This document shows, one piece after another, positions 11,057-19,949 of a stretch of DNA of 64,000 bases. The stretch lies in NCBI RefSeq assembly GCF_014199395.1, contig NZ_JACIJM010000006.1:62001-126000 (forward strand), read 5' to 3'. The translations under genes were made by a program, and so were the position numbers. Source of the DNA: Yoonia ponticola (GTDB lineage Bacteria; Pseudomonadota; Alphaproteobacteria; Rhodobacterales; Rhodobacteraceae). The notes under the pieces were generated by a model. It worked only from the letters and a program-made list of their open reading frames with translations, was not told the DNA's origin and searched no databases. The first letter of the stretch is position 1; every line of letters starts with the position of its first letter.

Positions 11057-11755
11057 ATGCGTCATATTATTTTAACTGTTGCTGCACTGGTGTTTGCGGT
11101 CGGTTTGTCTGGTCAGGCAAATGCCGATGAAACTCGCACGATCACGATGACCGGCGAGGGGTCTGTCGCGGTGAAACCGGACATTTTACGCATTACGGCT
11201 GGCGTGACGGTCCACGAAACCGAGGCCGCCGATGCGTTTCGGATTATGAGTGATACATTAAATCAAGTTGCTGACGTTCTGGGCGAAAACGGGATCGCAC
11301 CGATTGATATCCAGACGTCGCAACTGACGTTGGGCGAACGCTACGGGCAAAACCGCGAAAACCTGAACGCAGAGCAGGTTGTGATCGGCTACACGGCGGC
11401 ATCATCTTTGACTGTTGTAGTGCGCGATCTGGATCAAGCGGGCGATATCGTCGACGTTTTGGTCACGCGCGGGGCCAATCAAATCAGAGGTTTCGAGTTT
11501 GATATCGCCGACCCTTCAGAGGCGTTAGAGCAGGCACGCATTGCCGCTGTGCAGGATGCGATTGCGAAAACTGCGCTGTATACCGAGGCAGCACAGGTGA
11601 AGGCTGGGGATATTTTAACCATTTCCGAGACAGCAGGCTCAGTGGATCGGCCACAACAGATGTTCGATATGGCAGCGATGGGCCGCAGCCTACCTGTTGA
11701 GGGCGGAAGCCTGTCGGTGTCGGCGCGCGTGAGCATCATCACCGAAATCGAATAG
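11057..11755 (+). CDS. SIMPL domain (DUF541) periplasmic protein
   Basis: This 232-residue protein has a clear signal peptide (hydrophobic LTVAALVFAVGL, cleavage near ANADE), then a SIMPL/DUF541 domain. It opens with the family-typical ITMTGEGSVAVKPDI and ends with a VSARVSI strand. SIMPL proteins, such as E. coli YggE, are periplasmic and linked to oxidative-stress protection, though the biochemistry is unclear. The frame is open far upstream, but that part opposes the preceding gene; GATAGGA before the ATG at 11057 and the signal peptide fix the start. It is divergent from the large bitopic protein gene. Confidence 0.9.
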   Translation: MRHIILTVAALVFAVGLSGQANADETRTITMTGEGSVAVKPDILRITAGVTVHETEAADAFRIMSDTLNQVADVLGENGIAPIDIQTSQLTLGERYGQNRENLNAEQVVIGYTAASSLTVVVRDLDQAGDIVDVLVTRGANQIRGFEFDIADPSEALEQARIAAVQDAIAKTALYTEAAQVKAGDILTISETAGSVDRPQQMFDMAAMGRSLPVEGGSLSVSARVSIITEIE

Positions 11756-11788
11756 CCAGCCCCACGCATAGCAGGGCTGGCAAAAGGG

Positions 11789-13081
11789 TTAGGCGGTGGC
11801 TTTGGCCAGTGCCTGATCCAAGTCGGCGATCAGGTCGTTTGCGTCTTCGATCCCGATGGACAAACGCACGATATTTGGACCGGCACCTGCCGCTTCTTGT
11901 TGCTCTGGTGACAACTGGCGGTGGGTCGTCGATGCCGAGTGAATAATCAAAGACCGTGCATCGCCCAAGTTGGCGACGTGGCTGAAGATTTCCAATGAAT
12001 CCACAAGCTTAACGCAGGAATCGTAGCCGCCTTTGACTGCGATTGTGAACAATGCACCGGCGCCACGTGGGCAAACTTTTTCAACGAGGTGCTGATACGG
12101 CGAAGACGGAAGACCCGCGTAAGTCACGTAATCGACGCGTGGATCATTTTCCAACCAAGCCGAGATTTTCATCGCGTTTTCGACATGCCGTTCCATGCGC
12201 AGAGACAGCGTTTCGATACCGCAAAGCGTGTAATGCGCCGCCTGTGGGTTCATCGTCATGCCAAGGTCACGCAGACCAATCGCAATGCCGTGGAACGTGA
12301 AGGCCAGCGGGCCAAAAGTTTCCGCGAAAGTCAGGCCGTGGTAGGCTGGCTCTGGCTGGGACAACGATGGGAATTTGTCGTTTGCGGTCCAGTCGAATTT
12401 ACCAGAATCAACAACGCAGCCACCCATGACGGTGCCGTTGCCCGTCAGGTATTTTGTGGTGGAATGCACAACCAAGGTCGCACCAAGTTCGATCGGGCGG
12501 CAGAGGTATGGCGTGGCGGTGGTGTTGTCCACGATCAACGGAATGCCCGCCGCGTCAGCCACGTCGGCAATCGCGCGGATGTCCGTGATATGGCCGCCGG
12601 GGTTCGCGATCGTTTCGCAGAAAATCGCACGGGTGTTGTCGTCGATGGCCGCAGCAACCGCTTCGTGATCGTCCATGTCGACGAATGTCGCGGACCAGCC
12701 GAAACGTTTGATCGTCTGGCTGAATTGGGTGATCGTCCCGCCGTAAAGACGCGATGACGCCACGATATTCAAGCCCGGACCCATTAGCGGGAACAGCGCC
12801 ATCAATTGCGCCGCGTGACCCGATGAACAGCATACGCCGCCTGCGCCGCCTTCAAGTGTCGCGATGCGTTCTTGTAATGCTGCGATCGTCGGGTTCGTTA
12901 GGCGTGAGTAGATGTATCCGACTTCTTGCAGGTTAAAGAGCGCCGCTGCGTGATCGGCGTCACGGAAAACATAAGCCGTTGTTTGGTAAATCGGCACTTG
13001 GCGCGCACCAGTGGCCGGATCGGGCCGTGCGCCTGCGTGGATTTGAAGTGTGTCAAAGCCGTAAGTTGGACTGTCAGTCAT
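11789..13081 (-). CDS. metY: O-acetylhomoserine sulfhydrylase (PLP Cys/Met metabolism family)
   Basis: This 430-residue PLP enzyme should make homocysteine (or methionine) from O-acetylhomoserine and sulfide (or methanethiol). The family signature is complete: YSRLTNPT, EGGAGG, VDNTTATPYL, and HSTTKYLTGNG with the PLP lysine Lys210. The length of about 430 fits O-acetylhomoserine rather than O-succinylhomoserine enzymes (about 400). A very strong ribosome site (GGGGGAG) precedes the ATG. It is divergent from the VOC gene. I see no SAM riboswitch in the leader, only a small inverted repeat. Confidence 0.93.
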   Translation of the reverse strand: MTDSPTYGFDTLQIHAGARPDPATGARQVPIYQTTAYVFRDADHAAALFNLQEVGYIYSRLTNPTIAALQERIATLEGGAGGVCCSSGHAAQLMALFPLMGPGLNIVASSRLYGGTITQFSQTIKRFGWSATFVDMDDHEAVAAAIDDNTRAIFCETIANPGGHITDIRAIADVADAAGIPLIVDNTTATPYLCRPIELGATLVVHSTTKYLTGNGTVMGGCVVDSGKFDWTANDKFPSLSQPEPAYHGLTFAETFGPLAFTFHGIAIGLRDLGMTMNPQAAHYTLCGIETLSLRMERHVENAMKISAWLENDPRVDYVTYAGLPSSPYQHLVEKVCPRGAGALFTIAVKGGYDSCVKLVDSLEIFSHVANLGDARSLIIHSASTTHRQLSPEQQEAAGAGPNIVRLSIGIEDANDLIADLDQALAKATA

Positions 13082-13120
13082 GGAATTCTCCCCCTATATC
13101 AATGTTGCGCTCACCTAAAC

Positions 13121-13139
13121 GCGAAATGTATGGTTTCGC
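13121..13139. promoter_or_regulatory. Inverted repeat in the metY/VOC intergenic region
   Basis: GCGAAA and TTTCGC arms are separated by 7 bases, with further partly complementary GTTGCG/CGCAAC at 13104 and 13137. The site lies about 40 bases upstream of metY and 30 upstream of the VOC gene. It could be an operator or part of a leader fold; no match to a known site. Confidence 0.3.
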
Positions 13140-13168
13140 AACGGCACGCAGTAAAGAAGGACTAAATT

Positions 13169-13582
13169 ATGCCCCATCCGTTTCACCTCGCTTTTCATGT
13201 TCTAGATCTAGACGAGGCGCGGGAATTCTATTCTGGCGCATTGGGGGCGACCGAAGGGCGTTCGACGGACACTTGGGTGGACTTCGATTTCTTCGGGCAC
13301 CAGTTGTCGCTACATCTGGGCGAGCCGTTCGCAAATGCGCCGACTGGTAAAGTGGGCGAGCATATGGTGCCGATGCCGCACTTTGGTATCGTGCTGCCAC
13401 TGGACGACTGGAACGTGTTGGCGGGACGTCTTGAAGAGCGCCAAACCGACTTCATCATTGCCCCCTCGGTCCGTTACAAAGGCGAGCCAGGAGAGCAATG
13501 GACGATGTTTTTCCGCGACCCATCGGGCAACCCGATTGAGGTCAAAGGCTTTGCCGAGGCGTCAGGTTTGTTCGCGAGCTAG
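13169..13582 (+). CDS. VOC family (glyoxalase-like) protein
   Basis: This is a 137-residue protein of the vicinal-oxygen-chelate superfamily. Two beta-alpha-beta-beta-beta modules can be recognised, with candidate metal ligands at the start (FHLAFHVLDL), in HFGIVLP and in the final strand FFRDPSGNPIEVKGF. The superfamily includes glyoxalases, dioxygenases and antibiotic-resistance proteins, and the substrate cannot be predicted. It is divergent from metY and overlaps the 3' end of the convergent DUF2239 gene by 21 bases. Confidence 0.88.
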   Translation: MPHPFHLAFHVLDLDEAREFYSGALGATEGRSTDTWVDFDFFGHQLSLHLGEPFANAPTGKVGEHMVPMPHFGIVLPLDDWNVLAGRLEERQTDFIIAPSVRYKGEPGEQWTMFFRDPSGNPIEVKGFAEASGLFAS

Positions 13583-14065
13583 GTGCAACGCATAGTTGCG
13601 CACGTCGGCGGGCCAAGGTGCGATGATCGTCGCAAACCCCATCCAGTCGTTGGCGAAAAGCCTGCGCGACGCCTCTTCGAAATCGGGTAAATCCCCGCCG
13701 ATTGAGGACATAAAAGCATAGGTCGTGGTCTGGCGTTCATTGTCGTGACGCGCGCCCGCTGCCTTGCTGATTTCTGCGTCAACAAGTCTGCGCAAAACGG
13801 CAGACGAGCCGCCTTTTTGCCCGCTCAACCAGTCCCAATGGCGGGGCAAGAGGGTGATTTCGCGCGCTTTGACCCCCATTTTTGGCCTGCCACGGCTGGG
13901 TGGCGGCGCATCGCGCAAGTCAACGTCGCGCACTTTTCCAGTGGAATCGTCGTAGATCAAAAGGTTCACGCCGCGCGGTAACGCCTCGCGTTGTGCGCTG
14001 ATCATCGCGTTCATGTCACCTTGGGCGACAAGCGTGTGGTTTTCAAATGCAGTATAAGTGGTCAT
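13562..14065 (-). CDS. DUF2239 family protein
   Basis: This 167-residue protein matches the DUF2239 family: an N-terminal TAFE-type start, a short RGRPKMGVKAREITLLPRHW stretch and a helical C-terminal half with the RRLVDAEI and FEEASRRLFA segments. The family has no experimentally known role. The RGRPKMG-type stretch and the LPRHWDWL motif suggest nucleic-acid or protein contacts, but that is inference. I use the ATG at 14065 (MTTYTAF) rather than one 8 codons earlier, because GGAGACTT precedes it. It overlaps the VOC gene tail. Confidence 0.85.
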   Translation of the reverse strand: MTTYTAFENHTLVAQGDMNAMISAQREALPRGVNLLIYDDSTGKVRDVDLRDAPPPSRGRPKMGVKAREITLLPRHWDWLSGQKGGSSAVLRRLVDAEISKAAGARHDNERQTTTYAFMSSIGGDLPDFEEASRRLFANDWMGFATIIAPWPADVRNYALHLAREQT

Positions 14066-14093
14066 TCCAAGTCTCCTTAAAATGACCATTAAT

Positions 14094-14126
14094 ACCCGTA
14101 TTAAATTTAGTCAATAATATACGGGT
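14094..14126. promoter_or_regulatory. Inverted repeat upstream of the DUF2239 gene
   Basis: Perfect 8-bp arms ACCCGTAT and ATACGGGT are separated by 17 AT-rich bases. It lies 28-60 bases upstream of the DUF2239 start and just past the end of the next minus-strand gene. It may be an operator or a weak terminator; there is no T-run, so an operator is slightly favoured. Confidence 0.4.
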
Positions 14127-14147
14127 GTAAATATAGATCTATTGCGG

Positions 14148-15149
14148 TTAGCGTACCCAAAAACCCGCCGATTTGATCTTGTTGCGGATCTGTTGTTCCT
14201 TGCGGGGCAGGTTGTCTCTGTCGAACATTGCCCGCACTTTGTGGCCGCGTTGCTGGTAGACCATCCGCTTGTAGGGCTCATATTGTTTAAGCAGTTTTTT
14301 GATTTTGTTTGGGGCTGCGACGGCTTCCATGACTTCGACAGCATGGTCGCTTTCGCGGGCGTAAAACAGCGGCAAAAGGCGGTAATGGCAGGTGGTGTCG
14401 CCGTCGAGCCCTGCAAGCTCTGGACCGGGTCGCCCGCCGCCAAATGAATGAATGACAAGCGGCAGCACAACTTGATCGAGCCATGGATCAAGTGATTGAA
14501 CTTCAATCTCTTTTGGTCCGTCATCACGCACGGCAAGTGCATATTCGAGGAACCGATCACCAAACGCTTTTGCGTCCGCGCCAAAGAACCAGCCCGCGTT
14601 AAAATACATGTAGCGCTGCCAGTATTCGTCGGGTTGCGACAAATCGAGCGTGCTTTCGAATTCTAACCCAAATTTATCGTAAAGAGACTTCCAAATCGCG
14701 GTGTAGCCGTCCCAGTATAATTCTTCTTGTGGCCATGTGCCTTCGCGTTTCATCGACGCTGCCGGACGGTCAAAATCGAACGGCACAGCGGTCAAATCAC
14801 CTGTGATCAGCGTGTCTGTATCGAAGAAAACAAACGGTTCGCCTGCGGGCATCGCCTGCAGCCCTTCGATCTTGTTACCGTAGGGGTAAGACTGGCCGAA
14901 ATGATGGTTTTCAAAGCCGCGCACCTCTGCACCGAGGTCTTCAAGCATCGCACGAACACCCGCGCTGATCCGCGGATCATGGTCCCATTTATCACCGGGC
15001 AGAGGTTCGACGACGATCACTTTGCCGGGGAAATTAGGGGTCATCGCCCGAAGCGACGCTACAAATAGCAGGGCCTCGTATTCTAACCGGCCTGATTGCC
15101 CTACAACCATAATATTGAATGGCTGGTTTGATGCGGATGTCTGCGCCAT
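14148..15149 (-). CDS. Glycosyltransferase-like protein of unknown specificity
   Basis: This is a 333-residue cytosolic protein without signal or membrane segments. The N-terminal part reads like a GT-A nucleotide-sugar fold: a beta strand (FNIMVVGQSGR), then LLFVASLRAM, and a DxD-type metal motif in FFDTDTLITGDL near residue 115. The C-terminal end is Lys/Arg-rich (KIKKLLKQYEPYKRMVYQQR). I do not recognise a named family, and transferase activity is inferred only from the DxD context. I start at the second Met (MAQTSASN). No other sugar genes flank it. Confidence 0.65.
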   Translation of the reverse strand: MAQTSASNQPFNIMVVGQSGRLEYEALLFVASLRAMTPNFPGKVIVVEPLPGDKWDHDPRISAGVRAMLEDLGAEVRGFENHHFGQSYPYGNKIEGLQAMPAGEPFVFFDTDTLITGDLTAVPFDFDRPAASMKREGTWPQEELYWDGYTAIWKSLYDKFGLEFESTLDLSQPDEYWQRYMYFNAGWFFGADAKAFGDRFLEYALAVRDDGPKEIEVQSLDPWLDQVVLPLVIHSFGGGRPGPELAGLDGDTTCHYRLLPLFYARESDHAVEVMEAVAAPNKIKKLLKQYEPYKRMVYQQRGHKVRAMFDRDNLPRKEQQIRNKIKSAGFWVR

Positions 15150-15247
15150 AATAAACCTACACTGCTGCAACTACGCATCTTCTTAGCGCAGAAAATGCAG
15201 CGACAACACCCCGTTGATGGGGTCAAAAAAACGAACGAGGTGGTTTG

Positions 15248-15763
15248 ATGTTTGATCTTCTGTTGCCCTACGTGATCGGGCTTGCGATTGGGATCGAGCC
15301 GCATGCGCCGGTCGAGGACCTTGGATCAGCGTTGCTACCTCCGGTTGTGGAGGGGTCCGGCGACCTTGCCGTGATGGGCGATCCTGAACCGCAGATCCCG
15401 ACGGGCAAGTTTACAACGGCGGTTGAGGTCAAACCGATCCTTGGCATGACTAAAGGCAACTGGGTCGCGGTGCGCGCCTACGAAGGGCAAGACCTGTTGT
15501 ATTTCTCGCATTTGCTGGCGTGGCGCTGTGGGCTTTGGGATATCTCTTACGGTGTGAATGGTGCGCCCGCCGAGACAGTTGTCGGGATGGAGCCGTGTCA
15601 CGACGAAACGGCCCAACCGAACAGCCTGACGGATGTGATTAACTATCCGATTTACGCGACATTGCCGCTTGATTCGGTTGAAACTGTGTATGTCGAAGTT
15701 GTTTTCGACGACGGCACCACGGATTTTGCGCAATTTAATCGATCCGAGATATTGATCCCTTAA
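15248..15763 (+). CDS. Conserved hypothetical protein
   Basis: This 171-residue protein has a short hydrophobic N-terminus (LLLPYVIGLAIGI), a Pro-rich linker, then a compact domain with two Cys (WRCGLWDIS, EPCHDET) that could form a disulfide, and beta-rich ends. It probably faces the periplasm. Similar proteins occur in Roseobacter relatives but I know no function. A TTG one codon before the ATG at 15248 could also be used; GAGG lies about 9 bases upstream. It stands alone between divergent and downstream transport genes. Confidence 0.7.
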   Translation: MFDLLLPYVIGLAIGIEPHAPVEDLGSALLPPVVEGSGDLAVMGDPEPQIPTGKFTTAVEVKPILGMTKGNWVAVRAYEGQDLLYFSHLLAWRCGLWDISYGVNGAPAETVVGMEPCHDETAQPNSLTDVINYPIYATLPLDSVETVYVEVVFDDGTTDFAQFNRSEILIP

Positions 15764-15870
15764 GCGAACGAGTTACCTTTTCTTTAGTGTGTGACGAGTG
15801 TTTTTAGCATGGTTAACAGGCCCGTGCTGCGGACATGTGACGCGTGGAAAACTAATTTTCAATCCGCTAG

Positions 15871-15893
15871 TTGCGAATGCTTCTCATTTGCGA
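15871..15893. promoter_or_regulatory. Mur/Fur-type manganese box upstream of the sit operon
   Basis: The palindromic sequence reads TTGCGAATG, CTTCT, CATTTGCGA: near-perfect arms of the TGCRAATG type. This is the form of Fur-family (Mur) operators upstream of alphaproteobacterial sitABCD genes. It lies 41 bases before the GTG start of the solute-binding protein gene. Confidence 0.75.
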
Positions 15894-15933
15894 TAGATCT
15901 GCCGCAACCAAACTCGGATATAAGGCGAACAAA

Positions 15934-16824
15934 GTGTCGATGAGATTTCTGACTGGACTAACCCTAGCCGCGACGATTGGGACAGGGGCGCATGCGGACC
16001 GATTAAAAGTCGTCACTACATTTACCGTTCTGGCCGACATGGCGCAGAACGTCGCGGGCGACGCGGCGGACGTTGTGTCGATCACAAAACCGGGCGCAGA
16101 AATTCACGGCTACGAGCCAACGCCGCAAGATTTGGTGCGTGCAATCGACGCTGACCTTATCATGTGGAACGGGTTGAACCTTGAATTGTGGTTCGAACAA
16201 TTTCTCGCGAACCTAGGCGAAAAACCGTCGGTAACATTGACCGATGGGATTGATCCGATTTCGATTTCGGCAGGGTCCTACGAGGGTAAAGCAAATCCAC
16301 ATGCGTGGATGGGGCTAGATAATGCATTGATCTACATCGCGAATATTGAAGCCGCTTTGACGGAATACGATCCTGACAATGCGTCGATCTATGCCGCGAA
16401 CGCTGAAAATTACCGCGCAGAACTTGAGGCAACAATCGCCCCGCTGCGCGAAGAAATTGCGCAGATACCCGAAGATGATCGCTGGCTCGTGACCTGCGAA
16501 GGTGCGTTCAGCTATCTGGCGCGCGACTTTGGGATGAAAGAACTGTACCTATGGCCGATGAACGCGGACGCGATCGGCACGCCGCAACAGGTGCGCAGTG
16601 TGATTGATGGTGTGCGCGAGAACGATATTCCCGTCGTGTTTTGCGAAAGTACGGTGAACACGTCGCCCGCAGAACAGGTGGCACGCGAGACAGGATCGAC
16701 GTTCGGCGGGGTACTATATGTAGATAGCCTCAGCGCTGAAGGTGGGCCAGTGCCAACCTATCTAGACCTGCTGCGCGTGACGTCCGAGACAATCGTAACA
16801 GGGTTAACCGCTTATGCAGAATGA
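15934..16824 (+). CDS. sitA: SitA, manganese/zinc ABC transporter substrate-binding protein
   Basis: This 296-residue periplasmic cluster A-I metal-binding protein has a signal peptide ending near AHA-DRL. The metal ligands expected for Mn2+/Fe2+/Zn2+ binders are visible as His in [12 protein letters not shown], His in NPHAWMG, Glu in VFCESTVN, and Asp in LYVDSLS. The family delivers metal to the SitBCD importer. A GTG at 15934 with AAGG upstream is my start; an ATG two codons on is also possible. It is the first gene of a four-gene operon behind a Mur/Fur-like box, which favours manganese over zinc. Confidence 0.9.
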   Translation: MSMRFLTGLTLAATIGTGAHADRLKVVTTFTVLADMAQNVAGDAADVVSITKPGAEIHGYEPTPQDLVRAIDADLIMWNGLNLELWFEQFLANLGEKPSVTLTDGIDPISISAGSYEGKANPHAWMGLDNALIYIANIEAALTEYDPDNASIYAANAENYRAELEATIAPLREEIAQIPEDDRWLVTCEGAFSYLARDFGMKELYLWPMNADAIGTPQQVRSVIDGVRENDIPVVFCESTVNTSPAEQVARETGSTFGGVLYVDSLSAEGGPVPTYLDLLRVTSETIVTGLTAYAE

Positions 16825-17674
16825 TCCGGCTAGCGGCATTTTTGCCCGCGACGTGACGGTGACCTATCGCAATGGTCACACCGCATTGCACAACGCGAGT
16901 TTTGAAATTCCGCGTGGAACGATCACCGCATTGGTAGGGGTAAATGGCGCTGGTAAGTCTACGTTATTCAAGGCGATTATGGGATTTGTGCCAGCGGCCA
17001 AGGGCGAGATCAAACTGCTCGGCATGACGGTCAAAGAAGCGCTGCGCGAAAATCTGATCGCCTATGTCCCGCAGTCCGAAGAAGTCGATTGGGCGTTCCC
17101 GGTGCTGGTCGAAGACGTGGTGATGATGGGCCGTTATGGTCACATGGGTTTCCTGCGTATACCCAAAGCAAAGGATCGTGCGGCCGTCGATGAAGCATTG
17201 CGTCGCGTCAATATGTTGGATTTCCGCCATCGTCAGATTGGCGAGTTGTCCGGTGGACAGCGTAAACGCGTTTTCCTTGCGCGGTCATTGGCGCAAGACG
17301 GCCAAGTTATTCTGCTCGACGAGCCTTTCACGGGCGTTGATGTGAAAACCGAGGACCAGATCGTCGCGCTTTTGCGTGAACTACGCGAAGAGGGGCGGGT
17401 GATGTTAGTCTCGACGCACAACCTTGGGTCAGTGCCGGAATTTTGCGACCGCACGATCTTGGTTAAAGGGACGGTGCTCGCGCATGGCCCGACCGAGAAG
17501 ATTTTTACACGTGGGAACCTTGAAATGGCCTTTGGCGGGGTGCTGCGACACTTCACGCTAGGCGGCTCTGACTTACATGACGATGACGATCGGCGCGAGG
17601 TGAGCATCATCACCGATGATGAGCGACCATTCGTGCATTATGGCGAACGTCCATCGGGTAGCGGCGGCACATGA
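16814..17674 (+). CDS. sitB: SitB, manganese/zinc ABC transporter ATP-binding protein
   Basis: This is a 286-residue cytosolic ATPase of the importer. Walker A (GVNGAGKST, residues 42-50), the ABC signature LSGGQRKR and Walker B (VILLDEPF) are all intact, followed by the STHNLG switch region. The C-terminal tail is Asp/His-rich (DLHDDDDRR), which may be a metal-sensing or merely acidic end. The start overlaps the sitA stop by 11 bases and its stop overlaps sitC, so the operon is coupled. Confidence 0.93.
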   Translation: MQNDPASGIFARDVTVTYRNGHTALHNASFEIPRGTITALVGVNGAGKSTLFKAIMGFVPAAKGEIKLLGMTVKEALRENLIAYVPQSEEVDWAFPVLVEDVVMMGRYGHMGFLRIPKAKDRAAVDEALRRVNMLDFRHRQIGELSGGQRKRVFLARSLAQDGQVILLDEPFTGVDVKTEDQIVALLRELREEGRVMLVSTHNLGSVPEFCDRTILVKGTVLAHGPTEKIFTRGNLEMAFGGVLRHFTLGGSDLHDDDDRREVSIITDDERPFVHYGERPSGSGGT

Positions 17675-18534
17675 TTGACGTTTTGATGCAGCCATTCACC
17701 TACGGTTATATGTTTAACGCTATGTGGGTTTCTGCCTTAGTCGGCGGCGTATGTGCATTTTTGTCTTCTTATTTGATGCTGAAAGGCTGGTCGCTGATCG
17801 GTGATGCGCTTAGCCATTCTGTCGTGCCGGGGGTCGCTGGCGCATATATGTTGGGCTTGCCGTTTGCTTTGGGCGCCTTCATTTCGGGCGGTTTGGCGGC
17901 CGCCGCGATGCTGTTTTTATCGGGCAGATCGGGCCTGAAAATCGACGTGATTATCGGGATTATCTTTACGTCGTTCTTTGGGCTTGGCCTTTTTATGATC
18001 TCGCTGAACCCTGTCGCTGTTAATATTCAGACAATTATCATGGGTAATATTTTGGCGATTACGCCGGGTGATACGCTGCAATTAGCGGTAATAGGTTTCG
18101 TCTGTTTGGCAATTCTGCTGCTGAAGTGGAAAGACCTCATGGTCACGTTTTTTGACGAAAACCATGCGCGATCCATCGGGTTGCGACCCGATTTATTGAA
18201 AGCGATGTTCTTCATTCTGTTGTCCGCCGCGATTGTCGCCGCGATGATGACCGTGGGCGCGTTCTTGGTGATTGCGATGGTCGTTACCCCGGGCGCGACC
18301 GCCTATTTGCTCTGCGACCGGTTCCCGCGTTTGATCATGGTGTCGGTGGCGATTGGGACGTTAACCAGCTTTGTCGGCGCGTATATCAGCTTTTTCCTCG
18401 ACGGTGCGACGGGCGGCGTGATCGTGTGCTTGCAGACGGTGATTTTTCTCGTTGCGTTCATTTTTGCACCGAAACACGGGATGTTAGCAGGCCGTAGAAA
18501 GGCCGCAGCCGCACTGAAAAGAGGGCCTGTCTGA
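17671..18534 (+). CDS. sitC: SitC, manganese/zinc ABC transporter permease
   Basis: This 287-residue inner-membrane permease of the ABC-3 family has about eight hydrophobic segments. The conserved [20 protein letters not shown] block is present, the equivalent of the LV[FL]KxW-GDAxSHxxxPG motif. It pairs with SitD to form the channel energised by SitB. Its ATG overlaps the sitB stop (ATGA) and its stop overlaps sitD by one base, so the four genes are translated together. Confidence 0.92.
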   Translation: MIDVLMQPFTYGYMFNAMWVSALVGGVCAFLSSYLMLKGWSLIGDALSHSVVPGVAGAYMLGLPFALGAFISGGLAAAAMLFLSGRSGLKIDVIIGIIFTSFFGLGLFMISLNPVAVNIQTIIMGNILAITPGDTLQLAVIGFVCLAILLLKWKDLMVTFFDENHARSIGLRPDLLKAMFFILLSAAIVAAMMTVGAFLVIAMVVTPGATAYLLCDRFPRLIMVSVAIGTLTSFVGAYISFFLDGATGGVIVCLQTVIFLVAFIFAPKHGMLAGRRKAAAALKRGPV

Positions 18535-19367
18535 TGGAATATTGGCTGCTGCCGTTTCAGTTTCCGTTTATGCATAACGCGTTTTGGATCACGTTATTGA
18601 TCGCCCCACCGACCGCGCTATTGTCGTGTTTTCTCGTCATGAAAGGCTGGGCACTGATGGGCGACGCGGTCAGTCATGCAGTGTTACCGGGGGTGGTTCT
18701 CGCGTGGATTGCGGGATTGCCGTTGATCGTTGGCGCATTCGTGGCAGGCATGTCCTGCGCGTTGTTAACCGGATTTCTGGCCGAAAATAGCCGTGTGAAA
18801 CAGGACACCGTGATGGGCGTCGTTTTTTCCGGGATGTTCGGTTTTGGGATCATTTTATACACGTCGATCACGACGAACGAGCATCTGGATCATATCCTGT
18901 TTGGCAACATGTTGGGGATCGGAACTGCCGATTTGTGGACCGCAGGGACGATTGCTATCGGGGTCTGCTTGTTCCTGATCGCAAAATGGAAAGACCTTGA
19001 ATTACACGCGTTTGACCCTGCGCAGGCCAAGGCGAGCGGCCTCGCTGTTAACTTCTTGCACTACGGTTTGTTGGTTGCTTTGTCGTTGTCGATTGTTGCG
19101 ACGCTGTCAGCGACAGGTTTAATCCTTGCCGTTGCATTGCTGATCACACCGGGCGCGATTGCGTTTTTGGTCGTGCGTAGTTTCGGTCGGATGTTGGTCG
19201 TGTCGGTCGCGGTCTGCCTGTTCGCCATGTTTAGTGGGACGTATGCTAGTTTTTACCTCGATAGCGCACCAGCTGCTACGATTGTGTTAATCCTGACTGC
19301 CATTTTCATATTGGCGTTCGCTTACCGGCTGCATGTTGTCCGTAAAACATCGAAATCCGTTGGGTGA
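18534..19367 (+). CDS. sitD: SitD, manganese/zinc ABC transporter permease
   Basis: This 277-residue second permease of the importer is clearly paralogous to SitC: the block VMKGWALMGDAVSHAVLPG is shared and the hydrophobic profile is similar. The two would assemble as a heterodimer in the inner membrane. It is the last gene of the operon. The 3' flank holds a perfect GGTGAC-ATA-GTCACC palindrome but no T-rich terminator. Confidence 0.92.
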   Translation: MEYWLLPFQFPFMHNAFWITLLIAPPTALLSCFLVMKGWALMGDAVSHAVLPGVVLAWIAGLPLIVGAFVAGMSCALLTGFLAENSRVKQDTVMGVVFSGMFGFGIILYTSITTNEHLDHILFGNMLGIGTADLWTAGTIAIGVCLFLIAKWKDLELHAFDPAQAKASGLAVNFLHYGLLVALSLSIVATLSATGLILAVALLITPGAIAFLVVRSFGRMLVVSVAVCLFAMFSGTYASFYLDSAPAATIVLILTAIFILAFAYRLHVVRKTSKSVG

Positions 19368-19389
19368 ATTGCACAATCGATCCAATTTT

Positions 19390-19435
19390 GGTGACATAGT
19401 CACCGTGGATCGGCGGCGATTAGGTCATTTGTGAC
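19390..19435. promoter_or_regulatory. Two palindromes upstream of the YeeE/YedE genes
   Basis: GGTGAC-ATA-GTCACC (15 bp, perfect) at 19390-19404 and GTCA-TTTG-TGAC at 19424-19435 share the half-site GTCA/TGAC. They lie about 75-120 bases before the first YeeE gene and just after sitD. No T-run follows, so an operator is more likely than a terminator. The regulator is unknown. Confidence 0.4.
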
Positions 19436-19508
19436 GAAAGGCGGAGGTAAGTGCAGCGCATCGTAATCACTATCTTCGCCACGCATTAACTAAATATAGA
19501 GGCCGTGC

Positions 19509-19946
19509 ATGTTAATTGAGACGACGTTTACCCCGCTGCAATCGCTCGCAGGTGGGCTGCTGATCGGCGCTGCCGCTGTGATGCTGATGGGCTTTATGGG
19601 GCGGATTATGGGGGCCACGGGTATTCTCGCTGGCTTCATTAGTCCGTCGGGTTGGGCCGACTGGGTATGGCGTGCGGCGGTGCTGTTAGGCATGATGTCG
19701 GGGCCGATTGTGGTGCTCGCGATTACTGGTCAAATGCCTGCTGTCGAGGTCCCTGTGGCGATGCCGATGTTGGCTGTCGGCGGGTTTATCGTGGGGATAG
19801 GCGTGACGTTCGGTGGCGGTTGCACGTCTGGTCACGGCGTCTGCGGTATGGCGCGGTTGTCGTCTCGGTCAATCGCGGCGACGGCGACGTTCATGGTGAC
19901 CACGGCGATCACCGTTTTCGTCATCCGTCACGTGATCGGGGGATAA
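19509..19946 (+). CDS. YeeE/YedE family sulfur-transport protein, first half
   Basis: This is a 145-residue inner-membrane protein with about four helices. It carries the family hallmark GGGCTSGHGVCG, whose cysteines pass thiosulfate or sulfide through the TsuA-type channel. The full-length E. coli protein is a fusion of two such halves; here the halves are separate genes, 3 bases apart. Uptake of a reduced sulfur compound is the best supported role. The palindromes upstream suggest regulation, but no ArsR- or BigR-type gene is adjacent. Confidence 0.88.
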   Translation: MLIETTFTPLQSLAGGLLIGAAAVMLMGFMGRIMGATGILAGFISPSGWADWVWRAAVLLGMMSGPIVVLAITGQMPAVEVPVAMPMLAVGGFIVGIGVTFGGGCTSGHGVCGMARLSSRSIAATATFMVTTAITVFVIRHVIGG

Positions 19947-19949
19947 GTT

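Noticed and set aside
13082-13168. A SAM riboswitch before metY
   Set aside because: No SAM-I, SAM-II or SAM/SAH consensus; only a short inverted repeat is visible.
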